From: Rhynchopus euleeides
Taxonomy: Eukaryota; Euglenozoa; Diplonemea; Diplonemida; Diplonemidae
DNA: 64,000 nt
Assembly (NCBI GenBank): GCA_963210315.1
Contig: OY723248.1
Location: 636,727 to 700,726, forward strand
Direction: 5' to 3'
Each line of letters opens with the position of its first letter. Position 1 is the first letter of the stretch. Of the stretch, positions 43,697-53,803 are shown piece after piece. The notes under the pieces are model-generated. The model searched no databases, was not told the DNA's origin, and worked only from the letters and a program-made list of their open reading frames with translations. Position numbers and translations under genes: made by a program.

Positions 43697-44432
43697 AGCT
43701 ATTTATTGTACTGAAATAATCTTCACATTATTTTACGCGGAGGGGGGCCTGCTACATAAAGTAACATTATTTTACGCGAGCGAAGCGAGCGTAAAATTGA
43801 AGTTATGTTGCCGAGCGAAGCGAGGCGACATGTGGAAGTCACCTTAACGAGCGAAGCGAGTTGAGGTGTGATTACTTTATGTAGTAGCAGGCCCCCCTCC
43901 GCGTAAAATAATGTGAAGATTATTTCTTGTGCAATAGGTCGTTTTATCTCCCTGAAATAATGTTCTCTCATCAAAATAGCCTAAGTCCCTGCAAGATAAG
44001 AAGATTATTTAATACTCCACCAGCACAACGTTGAAACGTGCAGCGGATTTTTCGAACCCCATAAAGTTAGATTATTTTACAGTAAAATAATGTGCAGATT
44101 TGTTGTACTGCAGGGACCCCAGATCACGCATAGGTTTACAGTGAAGTAATTTAGATTGTTTCGACCTGCCTAAAGACATTGTTTTATTTTGGCCGACTTT
44201 TATTTTAGGTGATTTCCCCTGTGAGGCAATAATGCCAGCTTTTCTTAACAGCTTGTAAGGAACTTGCGTGAAGGAGAGTCAACATTATTTTACCGTCAAA
44301 TAATCTAACTTTATGGGGTTCGAAAAATCTACTGCACGTTTTCAACGTTGTGCTGGTGGAGGATTAAATAATCTTCTTATCTTGCAGGGCCGCAGGCTAT
44401 TTTGATGAGAGAACATTATTTTAGGGAGATAA
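43697..44432. repeat. Compound palindromic element inserted in the satellite
   Basis: Two foldbacks lie side by side. The first (about 43712-43927) has ends AATAATCTTCACATTATTTT and its inverse, and a centre with repeated GAGCGAAGCGAG words. The second has arms of ~150 bp at about 43942-44097 and 44282-44431 (for example CGAACCCCATAAAGTTAGAT and its inverse). Satellite sequence (TTTAGTCGGCCGAAAAAA, then TTTCGGCCAAAA) resumes directly on both sides. Non-coding. Confidence 0.75.
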
Positions 44433-44640
44433 AAAATTTTTTTTCGGCCAAAATTTTTTTTTCGACATGTCGAAAATCCGGCCACCCTGGGGCAGCAGCC
44501 TGGACTGGTGGCCACCCCAACCAAAAAAAATCGAAAAAAAATCCGAAAAAAATCCGAAAAATATCGGTGTGGCACCCCAGAGGGCCCGATTTTCGGTTTA
44601 GTCGGCCGGAAATTTTTTTTTTTTTCGACATGTCGAAAAA
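44433..44640 (+). repeat. Satellite array, right part (one unit and a partial)
   Basis: One ~170-bp unit with an extra AAAAAAATCCG duplication, followed by a second CGACATGTCGAAAAA start. Beyond 44640 the satellite ends. Confidence 0.85.
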
Positions 44641-46910
44641 TCGGTAATTCAGTACCCCGGGGGGGTATGGAATCTGGGAACCTCGACCTGGCGACTACGG
44701 GTGACTACGCGCGACTACGACACAATGCGATTTTTTGCGAAAAAATCGATTTTTTTCGAAAATCTTACTCTCTTTTCCCCAGCCGAAAAACCGCGCGTAA
44801 ATCGCCTAAAAGTGACTAAGAATGACTAAATTTCCATACCCCCTTTGGCTATTTTTCAAGGAATACGGAGCAAGCCTGCCTCAACCTCCTTCGTTGGACA
44901 TAACATATTTGCCCCACACCAGTCAAAGTCACAGAAAGTACGTTTGGCGCAAGGAGTCTGTTCCGCGGTTTGGGATTTATTCTGGCTGACTGCACAACAC
45001 CCACAGAATTGCCTGCGGAAGTGCGGTGTGTGATTCGCAGGCACAAGAGCCAGCTCGCATGCACCTGAGGGGCACGGGCCACCTGTGTGTCACCTGCCTC
45101 TATACCAAATGCGGTTTATAACCTGGGGCATTGCCCAGGAGAAGGCACACCTGCACTAGGGGTACCTGTCTTGTTCTAGAGTGTTCGGGATTCGGGGTCT
45201 TTTAAAATCCAGAAAGCCGAGAAGAGCCAGACGGAGAGGGAGAACTACTTGAAGTTTTGGGGGTGGGTGGGGGGGCAGTGAAGAAGAAAGGCAAAGCACA
45301 GAGCCGACTACTCTTCACGCGCTGTCCATGCTTTGTCTGAGATCTAGTGATGCTGAAGGACTTTTTTGCGAGGGGGCGGGGTGACAAGAGCCGGGAAACG
45401 CACGACACGCTGGTCAGGGCCACCGGTGGGCCGACGAGCCGATTCGGACCTGGTTGACACCAATCGGTCGGAACACGACCAGCACGTTGCCTGTACATTC
45501 CTGACAAGCCTGTGTCTTGGAACAACAGGCCCTTCAACCCGCACCCAGTGGCGGAGGCAAGCAGAGAGGGAACAGGCGAGTATACCGTGCACGGGTATTC
45601 ACTCTGCTACAGTGTCTCCACTAAAGACAGGGCCTGAGGAGCTGTGCGCAGGTGGCGAGAGAGATGTCCTGTATTTCACTGGATACAAGGGAACTGCACG
45701 GAGACGCCGGGATCGGCTGGTTCATGCATGATCATTCCTTGGAGAAGACAAAAGGGGGAACACAGGGAGAGGGCATTTCGTTGATCACACGAACCCCGTG
45801 GAGCAAAGGTAGCGGGCTGTTGTTTGTGCGCCAAATCAGGAGAAATCAAAAGCGATTCCCGCAGCCTTGAAAGGGCTGTCTTTGTTGAGCAAAGCGCAGC
45901 CCGCCATCTTTTTGATGTCGGCGGAGTCACAGCGGGTGTGAATCGGGAGACATAAGGGCAGTGGGTGTGTCGCAGCAAACACCTCACACATGGGGAAACA
46001 CTGGTGAGAGGCAACTGATATTGCCTCGTGGGATCAGGAAACTTCGGAGCGGGCCCACGGCTGCGTTGGCAGCATCTTGGGCCTTTTGCTCTGGGGACCA
46101 GGGTGCAGAACAATGAGCCTGCCACCTGTGTGGCAGGCTGGCAGGTGGTACGTTGGCATGGTAGGTCTGAGTGCATGCTATAGCAGTTCGTCAGTACCCT
46201 GCAGCGACAGTGCGGCGCACATTCCTTGCGGTGTTAAACCGCATTTCCGGGCTGTCAAGAACCACCAAGCACAACGAGCTTGGTGTGATCTCGACCAAAA
46301 TACACATAAATATCCTCTATCAAACCAGCCCGTGCCAGGGCAGACCAGAAACATCAAGTGATACAAGAAGTACATTGCACGTATAATTTACATGGCAGAA
46401 CCAGCGGAACGCCGAAGGGCACACACAAGCGTCACAAACGGGCTACGATTCGAACAGCCACTCCCCCCGACCCCCAATCATGATCAACACCGACACAAAG
46501 GGGCATGTGGCCCACACAGGGCCTGCCCGCTCCAGCTGGTCACCACACACACATCCTTTATAAGGCTCGAAGCCGGCCAGGATGTTCGTTTGAAGCAACC
46601 ACATACACATACACCCCACTACCAGCACATCGCCTGCACAACTCATATCCAACGGGGGGGTCACCCATTGCTGTACAGAAAAGCGAACCTGGTCTCTTTC
46701 CCTCTCTCTCTCTCTCTCTCTTTCCCGCCCTCACAAATACTTGTCAGCGTGCCAACCACTGGCACGACTGACCCCCAGAAGCTCGAGCCAACGCAAAGAA
46801 GCGCCAGCCAAAGCAAACGGCACCCACACGACACAGCGCACACAAGAAGCCTGCTGAGGATCTACACGGGAGACAACACACACCCACATGAATCCTTTTA
46901 TTAGTAGGAA
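44641..46910. other. Spacer between the satellite and the recombinase transposon region
   Basis: No recognised gene. 44850-45050 shares short words with the VIPER-like A repeat on the opposite strand (GCCAATCACACACC-like, CTGCGGAAGTG), possibly a very old remnant. A CT microsatellite lies at 46698-46722. Confidence 0.45.
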
Positions 46911-47551
46911 GATTTCACTTTATTACTTTATCACTTCAGTTGTGTAGTGAAGTGGGACAATAAAGAGGAATATAATGGTGTTGCTGAAAGGCCCAAATTG
47001 CGTAGTTCGTGCGTAGTTTTGCGTAGTTTGTGCGTACATTGTGCATAAGCAATAATGCCACTTTTTTATTCTCTCCAGTGGGAAACACGCTACCTCCAAT
47101 ACAGAGCCCAGACTGCACCAACACTACCACCGGCCTCGTCCCAGACCTTGTGGTGCCCATTTCCTGATGTAGGGGCCCTCCATGTATCCCAAATATCCAC
47201 CCAGGCCCTGTGGTTTGCAGGAAGTCACTCTTCTGACTGCTGCGGAAGGACCTGTCTCTGGAGGCCTTAGGAACCTGGCTCGAGACTCACCAAACTAGGT
47301 TGTCCGAGTTTCGAACCTCGGAAGACACATCAGTCAGTCCTCGCCCAGCTGCAGCGTTTGTTTGTCTGTACCTGGGACCAACAGATGACAACGCACCCTC
47401 AAGACAAGCCATAGAATGGGCTCACTTGACAGTGGCTGAAGGCTAAGGACACTGCCTGCGGAACCCCTTATGACTACAGAGCCGAGATTGTACCAAAACG
47501 CCCCCGAAAGGGGCCCCCTACTCGGGTGTTGCAAAACCCCGTTCCTTTGAC

Positions 47552-48270
47552 TACCGTCACTCAAGTTTTGTTGGTGGGGTAATATATTGGTGGGGTAAAT
47601 ATGTTGGTGGGGTACTAATTTGGTGGATTTGGGGCTCTGAAAAAAGTTGGTGGGTTATTACCCCACCAACATAATTACCCCTGGGGCGCATTGTACTTGG
47701 CGATTTTTTCTGGCACCTGGGATTTGGAGCCCCCTGCCCACCCACCCCGACTGCGCGTACGCATGTGCGTACGCCGTCCGCACTTTCTGAAACCGCGCTG
47801 CGTACGCGTACGCAGAAATTGCGTACGGCTGGTATTCCAGGTCTCTCAGCACACAGTAGGCCACCCAGTAGGCTGAGCCCTGGCCTTTGCTCTTGCCTTT
47901 CACAGACGGTTCCTTCGCGCACAAGTGCAAAAGGTACGATTACCTACTCGAAGGCTCGAAGGCTGCTGAGGTTGACGACCGATTTGGTGTGCGGACATGG
48001 CCGTCTCTTGTACTACATAGACTGCCGTTTGCAGGCGCCGCACGCCCACGCGTACGCCGTATGCATTTTCTGGAAAACGTAGCCATCAGCCGGGCCCCTT
48101 AGGCGTTCGCCACGAAAACGGTAGTCAGCGATGCGCATTGGGGTAATAAATTGGTGGGGTAGATTTGTTGGTGGGGTAAATATGTTGGTGGGGTACTAAT
48201 TTGGTGGATTTGGGGGTTCTGGAAGAAGTTGGTGGGTTATTACCCCACCAACATTACTTGAGTGACGGTA
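47552..48270. mobile_element. 719-bp inverted-repeat element with TACCGTCACTCAAG ends
   Basis: TACCGTCACTCAAG at 47552-47565 is inverted at 48257-48270. Inside each end is a cluster of TTGGTGGGGTAA words, and the ~100-bp block TTGGTGGGGTAATA to CCCCACCAACAT is present as direct copies near 47570-47670 and 48130-48250. The centre contains repeated GCGTACGC words (47755-47830, 48040-48060). Flanking sequence matches the interrupted 48283/49228 repeat family, so this is an insertion into an older repeat. Confidence 0.75.
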
Positions 48271-48500
48271 TTTGGAATCTGTGCGGATCGTAGTGGGGTC
48301 ATTTCTGTGGTCGAGCTGTCAAGCTTCGTCCGTGAAACGTGGGTCTGGTTCAGGGGCTGGTCATAGGATATGACTGAGAGGCAACCACACCAGCCCACCC
48401 AGCGGGACCCCCTCCTTGGGTGTTCCAAAAACCCGATATTTGGAACGTTTGGGATCTGTGCGGATCGCAGTGGGGTCGTTTTGCATGGGGTGTCCATTTA
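48271..48500 (+). repeat. Dispersed repeat with TGTGCGGATCG motif
   Basis: The word CTGTGCGGATCGTAGTGGGG with flanking GGAATC/GGGATC occurs near 48280 and 48463 here and again near 49033 and 49222. Similar spacing and shared intervening sequence (CAAGCTTC, GGGTCTGGTTCAGG, CCCACCCAGCGGGACCCCCT) indicate a ~190-bp unit present in two tandem pairs. Non-coding. Confidence 0.65.
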
Positions 48501-48849
48501 CACCTCTTACTGGGAACACCAATTGGGTGAAAGCACCCCCCCTCATACCCCCCTACCCCCCGAGTACTCGGGGGGTAGGGGGGCCTGTAGAGGGCACACA
48601 TTGTGCTTTTTCGGCAAACAAACCCGTTTCTTTGCACAAAGCAGGTGATTCAGAGTGGTCCCTGACTGGGATTCGAAAATTTTCGGCATTTTTTCACCCT
48701 TTTTGAGCTAATTACTGGCCCCGCCCCAGTACAAAATAAATAAGTGGCATTACGAGGCCATATTGCGTAGTTCGTGCGTACTTGTGCGTAGTTCGTGCGC
48801 ACATCATGCGAAGCACTTTCAGCAACACCATATAAAGTGACTTTATTTC

Positions 48850-49390
48850 CCTACAGGGGGGGGGCGAATAGTATTACTACGTAATACTATTCGGCGAACC
48901 AACCTGTATATTTGACCCCCCCCAAAAAAGATATATTTTCGGGGGTGCCCAAATAGTATTACGTAGTAGTACTACTCCAAAATTCGTGAAAAGGGGCGTT
49001 TCGAGGGGTCTCCCGTTCTATTGCACTTTTCGGAATCCGTGCGGATCGTAGTGGGGTCATTTTGGTGGCTCAAGTGCCAAGCTTCACCCATGAAATGCGG
49101 GTCGGGTTCAGGCACTTGTGAAGGGAAAAGGTGACTGGGAGGCAGCTTGCCCACCCATACCACCCACCCAGCATGACCCCCTCACAGATTTGCCAAAACA
49201 CCGTTCGTTTGAACGTTAGGAATCTGTGCGGATCGTGGTGGGGTCATTTTGGACATGGGGTGCCTATCTGCACCCCGTACTTAGGGTCCACAAAAACGTG
49301 CCCCAGAGCTCCCGAAAAAAAAGTAATACTATTTGGCACCGTAATACTATTCAACTAGGTAATACTATTCGCCCCCCCCCCCCCTGTAGG
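48850..49390. mobile_element. 541-bp inverted-repeat (MITE-like) element with CCCTACAGGGGGG ends
   Basis: CCCTACAGGGGGGGG followed by CGAATAGTATTAC at the left is inverted at the right end (to 49390). The direct repeat ACTTTATTTCCCT lies at 48840-48852 and 49396-49408, possibly a target duplication or remnant of the host site. The word TAATACTATT occurs several times as internal inverted copies. The interior includes a copy of the TGTGCGGATCG repeat pair. No coding sequence. Confidence 0.7.
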
Positions 49391-49481
49391 GAATCACTTT
49401 ATTTCCCTGGTGGGATTCTTTATATTTTGTACACCGACCCCCCACAGGACCTGCTGTGTGTGTGGGTGGGGGGTCATCAGC

Positions 49482-50855
49482 ATGCCGGGCCGCAAACGCG
49501 CTCTGCCCGCCCCGAATGCCTCGAAGCCCAAGCCGAAGCCGAAGCCGAAGCCGAAGCCAAAAGGGAAGAAATGCGCGCGTGACGACGACTCGAGCGACAC
49601 GAGCTCCACGACTACGACTGACACCACCAGCGACACGAGCAGCAGCGACAGCAGCAGCAGCAGCAAGGGTCCCCCGCGCCAGAAGCCCAGGGCGGCTACA
49701 CACAAGCCCCCCACAGCTGCTGAAATGGACAAGATCAAGCAAGAAGCCTACAGAGTGAAGCTCTTACCGAAAAAGAGTGGGGCGTCGTATCAAAAGACCT
49801 GGACGGAATTTAAACAAACTGTGGGGCTGAAAAAAGATGCCGCGCCCACCGAGGCCATGGTGGTGACCTACATCGAGCGGCTTCAGCGGGAGGGGAAGAG
49901 GAGCTCCACCGTGTGGTCGTACTGCAGCCGCATCAACGGCATCACCGTAGCACAGTTCAACACCAACATATTCGACAAGTTCCCAAACTTGTCGAAGCTC
50001 ATCTCCCACAGCAGCTCAGAGGAGGTGACGAAAAAAACCAAGCAGTTCCAGACCGACGACATCCGGACTTTCGCAGAGAAGGGACCCGCGGATTCATACA
50101 ACCTTGTCAGGCGGGCGTATGTCGCGCTGGCCTTTAGCGGAGGTCTCCGCACGGCGGAAACGCACGACATTCGTTGGGGCGATGTGGACACGAGTGACCC
50201 CAACCGCATCGTCGTATCGTACAAGCACCTCAAGAACAGGGGAGCCCAAGCCCGTGCTACATTTGTTCTGGTGGACTGGGCTGCCAGCACGTTCATGGAA
50301 TACAAGAAGTCGGTGCAGGCGGCGATCCCCACTACAGATGAGACGCCGGTGTGGCTGTGTGGGACGAAGGGAGACGCTTCTCTTCCCAGCGGGAGGTGGA
50401 AGAACCAGCGTGTTGGCAAGAATACCCTCTACGGTGTTCCCAGCGAGATGGCAGCCTTCTTGAAGAAGGACAACCCGAAGGCGTACACCGGCCACTCAAT
50501 GCGATCGTCAACAGCACAGACCCTGTTTGACAGCAATGTATCTACATCACAAATCCAGAAGCACCTCGGGTGGAAGCAACCAAGCATGGTTGATGTGTAC
50601 GCGATGAGTAGCCAGAGCCACAAGACCTCGATGGCCGATACATTGACGAGGGGGGAGGGAGCGGGGGTGGCGCGGCCGCAGATCCACAAGCTCTTCGACA
50701 ACCCACCACCCTCAACGCAGCCGCAGCCGTTGACTCAGCCGATCACGATCAACATCCAGCTGGGGGACATCGCGCAGTTGCTCGCCAGCCAGCTCGGCAG
50801 CCAGCAGCAAACGCAATCAGCAGCACCACCCGCCCCCCAGCCCCCCTCTGCATGA
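49482..50855 (+). CDS. Crypton-like tyrosine recombinase
   Basis: A 457-residue intact protein, ATG at 49482 (MPGRKRALP). The N-terminus has a (KP)n stretch and a long Ser/Thr/Asp run. Residues ~95-185 (KKSGASYQKTWTEFKQTVGL onward) look like a SAM-like core-binding domain. The catalytic domain has Arg I in SGGLRTAETHDIRW, a Lys in SYKHLKNRG, the box HSMRSSTAQTLFD, a His in IQKHLGWKQPS and the Tyr in MVDVYAMS, a complete R-K-HxxR-H-Y set. A Gln/Pro-rich tail follows. No RT or gag lies nearby. Likely role: cut-and-paste by recombination of a Crypton-type DNA transposon. A domesticated recombinase is possible. It is on the plus strand, opposite to all host genes. Confidence 0.82.
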   Translation: MPGRKRALPAPNASKPKPKPKPKPKPKGKKCARDDDSSDTSSTTTTDTTSDTSSSDSSSSSKGPPRQKPRAATHKPPTAAEMDKIKQEAYRVKLLPKKSGASYQKTWTEFKQTVGLKKDAAPTEAMVVTYIERLQREGKRSSTVWSYCSRINGITVAQFNTNIFDKFPNLSKLISHSSSEEVTKKTKQFQTDDIRTFAEKGPADSYNLVRRAYVALAFSGGLRTAETHDIRWGDVDTSDPNRIVVSYKHLKNRGAQARATFVLVDWAASTFMEYKKSVQAAIPTTDETPVWLCGTKGDASLPSGRWKNQRVGKNTLYGVPSEMAAFLKKDNPKAYTGHSMRSSTAQTLFDSNVSTSQIQKHLGWKQPSMVDVYAMSSQSHKTSMADTLTRGEGAGVARPQIHKLFDNPPPSTQPQPLTQPITINIQLGDIAQLLASQLGSQQQTQSAAPPAPQPPSA

Positions 50856-51083
50856 CCGTGATATCCCGCATCAGTGAGAGTGCCGCATGAAAGTGTCGAG
50901 AGATCAAGAGAAACATCGCAGGATGCTCCATACCCCCCACTCCTCACCACGTTTTGCCTCAACATCCCATGATGCCCCCGCTTGCCCCCCTCCCACCTTG
51001 CACCACCTGCACTCACACCTTGTAATAAAGTGAAATCATCCGTACTAATAAAAATCATGTATTCAAGGCAAATAAAGGACGTA

Positions 51084-51180
51084 ATTTCACTCACTGGGGG
51101 TGTTTTGCACTCGAGGCTGTATTTCCCTCGCTTCGCTCGGGAAATACACCCACTCGTGCAAAACACCCCCAGCCGTGAAA
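51084..51180. repeat. Small foldback element
   Basis: CTGGGGGTGTTTTGCAC (51094-51110) is exactly inverted at 51156-51172. The centre TATTTCCCTCGCTTCGCTCG is again palindromic with GGGAAATA. It shares the GAGCGAAGCGAG core with the foldback at 43.8 kb. Confidence 0.8.
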
Positions 51181-51195
51181 TAAAGTCACTTTATT

Positions 51196-53545
51196 CACGG
51201 TATGGTGACGATCGGTCCAATTAAATCCACGATCGTGAAAAAAAACGATCGTTTTAATTGGAGGCTAATTGGACGATCGTGGAAAAAAAATTCCAATTAT
51301 TCCCACGATCGTGGGCGATCGTGGCTAATTGGTCGAAGATTTCCCTCCAGTGCCCACCTATCTCTGCAGTCAACCATGTGATGGACCACAGTTCTTCCGG
51401 GTATCGAGCCCTCTCTGCAGGGTCGGCTGTCAAGCAGGCTAACTCCTGGGCCTTGAGAGCCCCGTGGTTGGCCTGGAGTACGGCCTGGAGCTGTGTAGGA
51501 CGGCTCCCGGTGGGAGCTGTTTCAACCGGTAGTCAGCGGTTCAATTTTTTCGCCCGCTGTTGGATACGGGGGCTACGGGGTGATCGTCAGTGCATTTTGG
51601 TGCATTTCCTAAGGAAGCTAGGTGAAAACTGACGAAGAATAACGAGGCATACCGACCAGCGAAGACCCCTCTATTTTCAGCTCAAGTTCACCCCAAGTTT
51701 TCCTGAGCTTGGATATCCCTGGATTGATACCGCTGAATGGCTGAACACCCGAGACAGCCGCTGAAGTTAGAGCCTTGTTGGATGAGGCCATCCCCTTCAC
51801 AAAGCCGCATCCCGCTGGCCGATGTTGTACACGTTCTCAACCCAGAGGTGATCAAGCTTCGGTAGAGCTTGGTACTGCAGAGCTGAGCACCCGCTGAACG
51901 CTGAACGGCTACCGTTCCGCCGCTGATATTAGAGCCTCGGTTAGGGTGCCACACCTGAAACCAGTGGCTTGGTTGGCTGTGAGTGCATCAGCTTTCCTCG
52001 CTGTTCCATCTGATTTTGATCTGGGTTTGGGCGCAACCGGGATTTTCAGCCATTGGATGAGACCATTCCCGGATCATTCCATCAGCCAATAGTAAGCACA
52101 TTCCGAATCCCAGGGGTATCCCAGGGTGTATTGGCTGAATGGCCCCTTTCAGCCGCTAGAATTCGAGCCTTGTCGGGAGGGGCGCTGGTAGAAGTGTCGG
52201 GGATGCTCCTCTGGAGTTACTCCGGAGCACACCGGGCACTGGTAGCGATGTTTGGCGGCTTTGACCGGTGGCTGAAAAATACCCTGGTGCCCCTGAAAAG
52301 CGGTGCTTTTTCGCAGTGTTACGACATGGAGTGGGGACGTAGCCCTCTCTTCTGGGGGCCAATGTGGCGCAGTCTCCGAGACACAAAAATGAACCGTGTC
52401 ATTGACGCCTTCATCTTCCAAGAATCAAGGAATTGGGCGCCTGGGCCACAGCAGGTGAATGTACGCACCCTCCGGAGCCGGAAGGTGGTGGTGGCACCGG
52501 GGGCCTCCGGGGGCTGATAGCCTTGGTTCTGGGTGCATCCCTTCGACCCTGCAGTCTCTAATCCTATGAATCACGTCACGGCGACTACCTGAGCAAAGTT
52601 GTTTCAAACCCCACCTCTTGGATCACCAGCAGTTTTATGGGGTTGTATGGCATTGACCAATGAACAACTTCCCCGTGATGTGACCATGTGACATTCGCGC
52701 ACGATACCATGTGCCGGACTCATCACACCGTCGCCTTCTTGCACGAATCGACATCACGGGTAGATATCCCTGTGGCATCGGTCAATACCAGGTTGGGCGA
52801 TGGGCAAATTACTCATGGGGCAAATTACTCAGTCTCCGAGACTAAACAGAGACTTCGTGGTCTTAGACACATGACCACACTCCGTTCTTTTCCCACCATA
52901 TTGATGTACTCATCTGAATCAGTCCGATGACGATCCGACATCAATACCAGCCCAGATTTGCACCATGTAACGTGACATTATCTGCCGACGGAGTTGTGCA
53001 CAACAACTGACGGCAGAGCGACAACAAAATCACCACCCGAGCGAACCCATCCTGGTTGTCGAGTTTTGTGCAATAGGTGTTCCCCTTCGGTGGACCATGT
53101 GTAGTCGTGAATACCACCGATACCTGGGACCCCCCGTGGTTAAGTCCCCCCCCTGGAGGCGATTTTCGGGGGGGACTTATACACGGGGGGTCCCAGGTAC
53201 ATCGATGAACTCTTGACCGTACCTACGTAGCTCCACACGGTTTTCAGGGGACCACGGTGGGTATGTATTGGCAGGACAGTTCCTATTGCCCTCCGAAACC
53301 CGCACGGGTCGGGAATTTTGGACTGGCTGGTAAGAACCACAACCACCCGAGTCAGTCTTGGCTGTGTCTGCTGCATGATGTCACATGAACTCTAAGGATT
53401 TCCGAAGGAAAATTCCCTCCAATTATTCCAATTAGCTAATTGGAGCCACGATCGTGGCGATCGTGGTTTTTTTCCCCACGATCGTGGAAAAAAGTTAATT
53501 GGAGACTAATTGGAGGCTAATTGGACCGATCGTCACCATACCGTG
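51196..53545. mobile_element. 2.35-kb inverted-repeat DNA element, non-coding
   Basis: CACGGTATGGTGACGATCGG at 51196 is inverted at the right end (to 53545). The arms of ~120 bp continue with CCAATTA and several CCACGATCGTGG palindromes. TTTATT flanks both ends (51190-51195, 53546-53551), a possible 6-bp duplication. The interior contains the AAAACTGACGAAGAATAACG repeat (51620-51669), a related cluster of GCCGCTGAA/GCCTTGTTGG words (51745-51930, 52150-52190) and a small hairpin (53121-53199). I recognise no transposase. It is probably non-autonomous. Confidence 0.7.
53121..53199. repeat. 79-bp hairpin repeat with TACCTGGGACCCCCCGTG ends
   Basis: The left end TACCTGGGACCCCCCGTG and the right end inverse GGGGGGTCCCAGGTA enclose a second inverted pair (TTAAGTCCCCCC / GGGGGGACTTA). 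A larger relative lies at 58454-58751. Confidence 0.75.
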
Positions 53546-53803
53546 TTTATTTCCCTTGAATAAATACCTATTATTTTAATGTAGGGCACGCCGATCCACC
53601 ACCCTGCTCTTGGTGTGCTCTCCACTGCCTCACACAGATACACACACACACCCTGCCCCCAGCCCACCCCGCCCCCCTCCCTGGGCCCCACAATCGCATG
53701 CACCTGGCACAGCGTTGCCACGGATCTACCTCGCGAGACTGGCTCACCCACCCACCTACTACCCTCCCATGGCACAACAAATAACAGCGCTCCCCCCCAG
53801 CCC

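Larger units (their letters stand above)
46911..51037 (+). mobile_element. Candidate tyrosine-recombinase DNA transposon with 16-bp perfect inverted ends
   Basis: GATTTCACTTTATTAC at 46911-46926 is the exact reverse complement of 51022-51037. Between them lies one intact tyrosine recombinase gene (49482-50855) and no reverse transcriptase, the content of a Crypton-type DNA transposon. Classical Cryptons lack terminal inverted repeats, so the link between ends and gene is an inference. Two smaller inverted-repeat elements (47552-48270 and 48850-49390) and copies of a TGTGCGGATCGTAGTGGGGT repeat are nested inside. A tighter boundary is possible: CACTTTATT near 49395 and its inverse at 51024 also bracket the gene. 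Confidence 0.5.

Noticed and set aside
46440-46470. tRNA B-box-like GTTCGAATC on the minus strand
   Set aside because: No A box at a suitable distance and no cloverleaf could be drawn.
47570-48250. Repeated TTGGTGGGGTAA words considered as a CRISPR-like array
   Set aside because: Spacing is irregular, there are no unique spacers, and they sit inside inverted-repeat element ends.
52053-52517. 154-codon plus-strand ORF as transposase of the 51.2-53.5 kb element
   Set aside because: No catalytic motif or known domain; composition fits non-coding repeat sequence.
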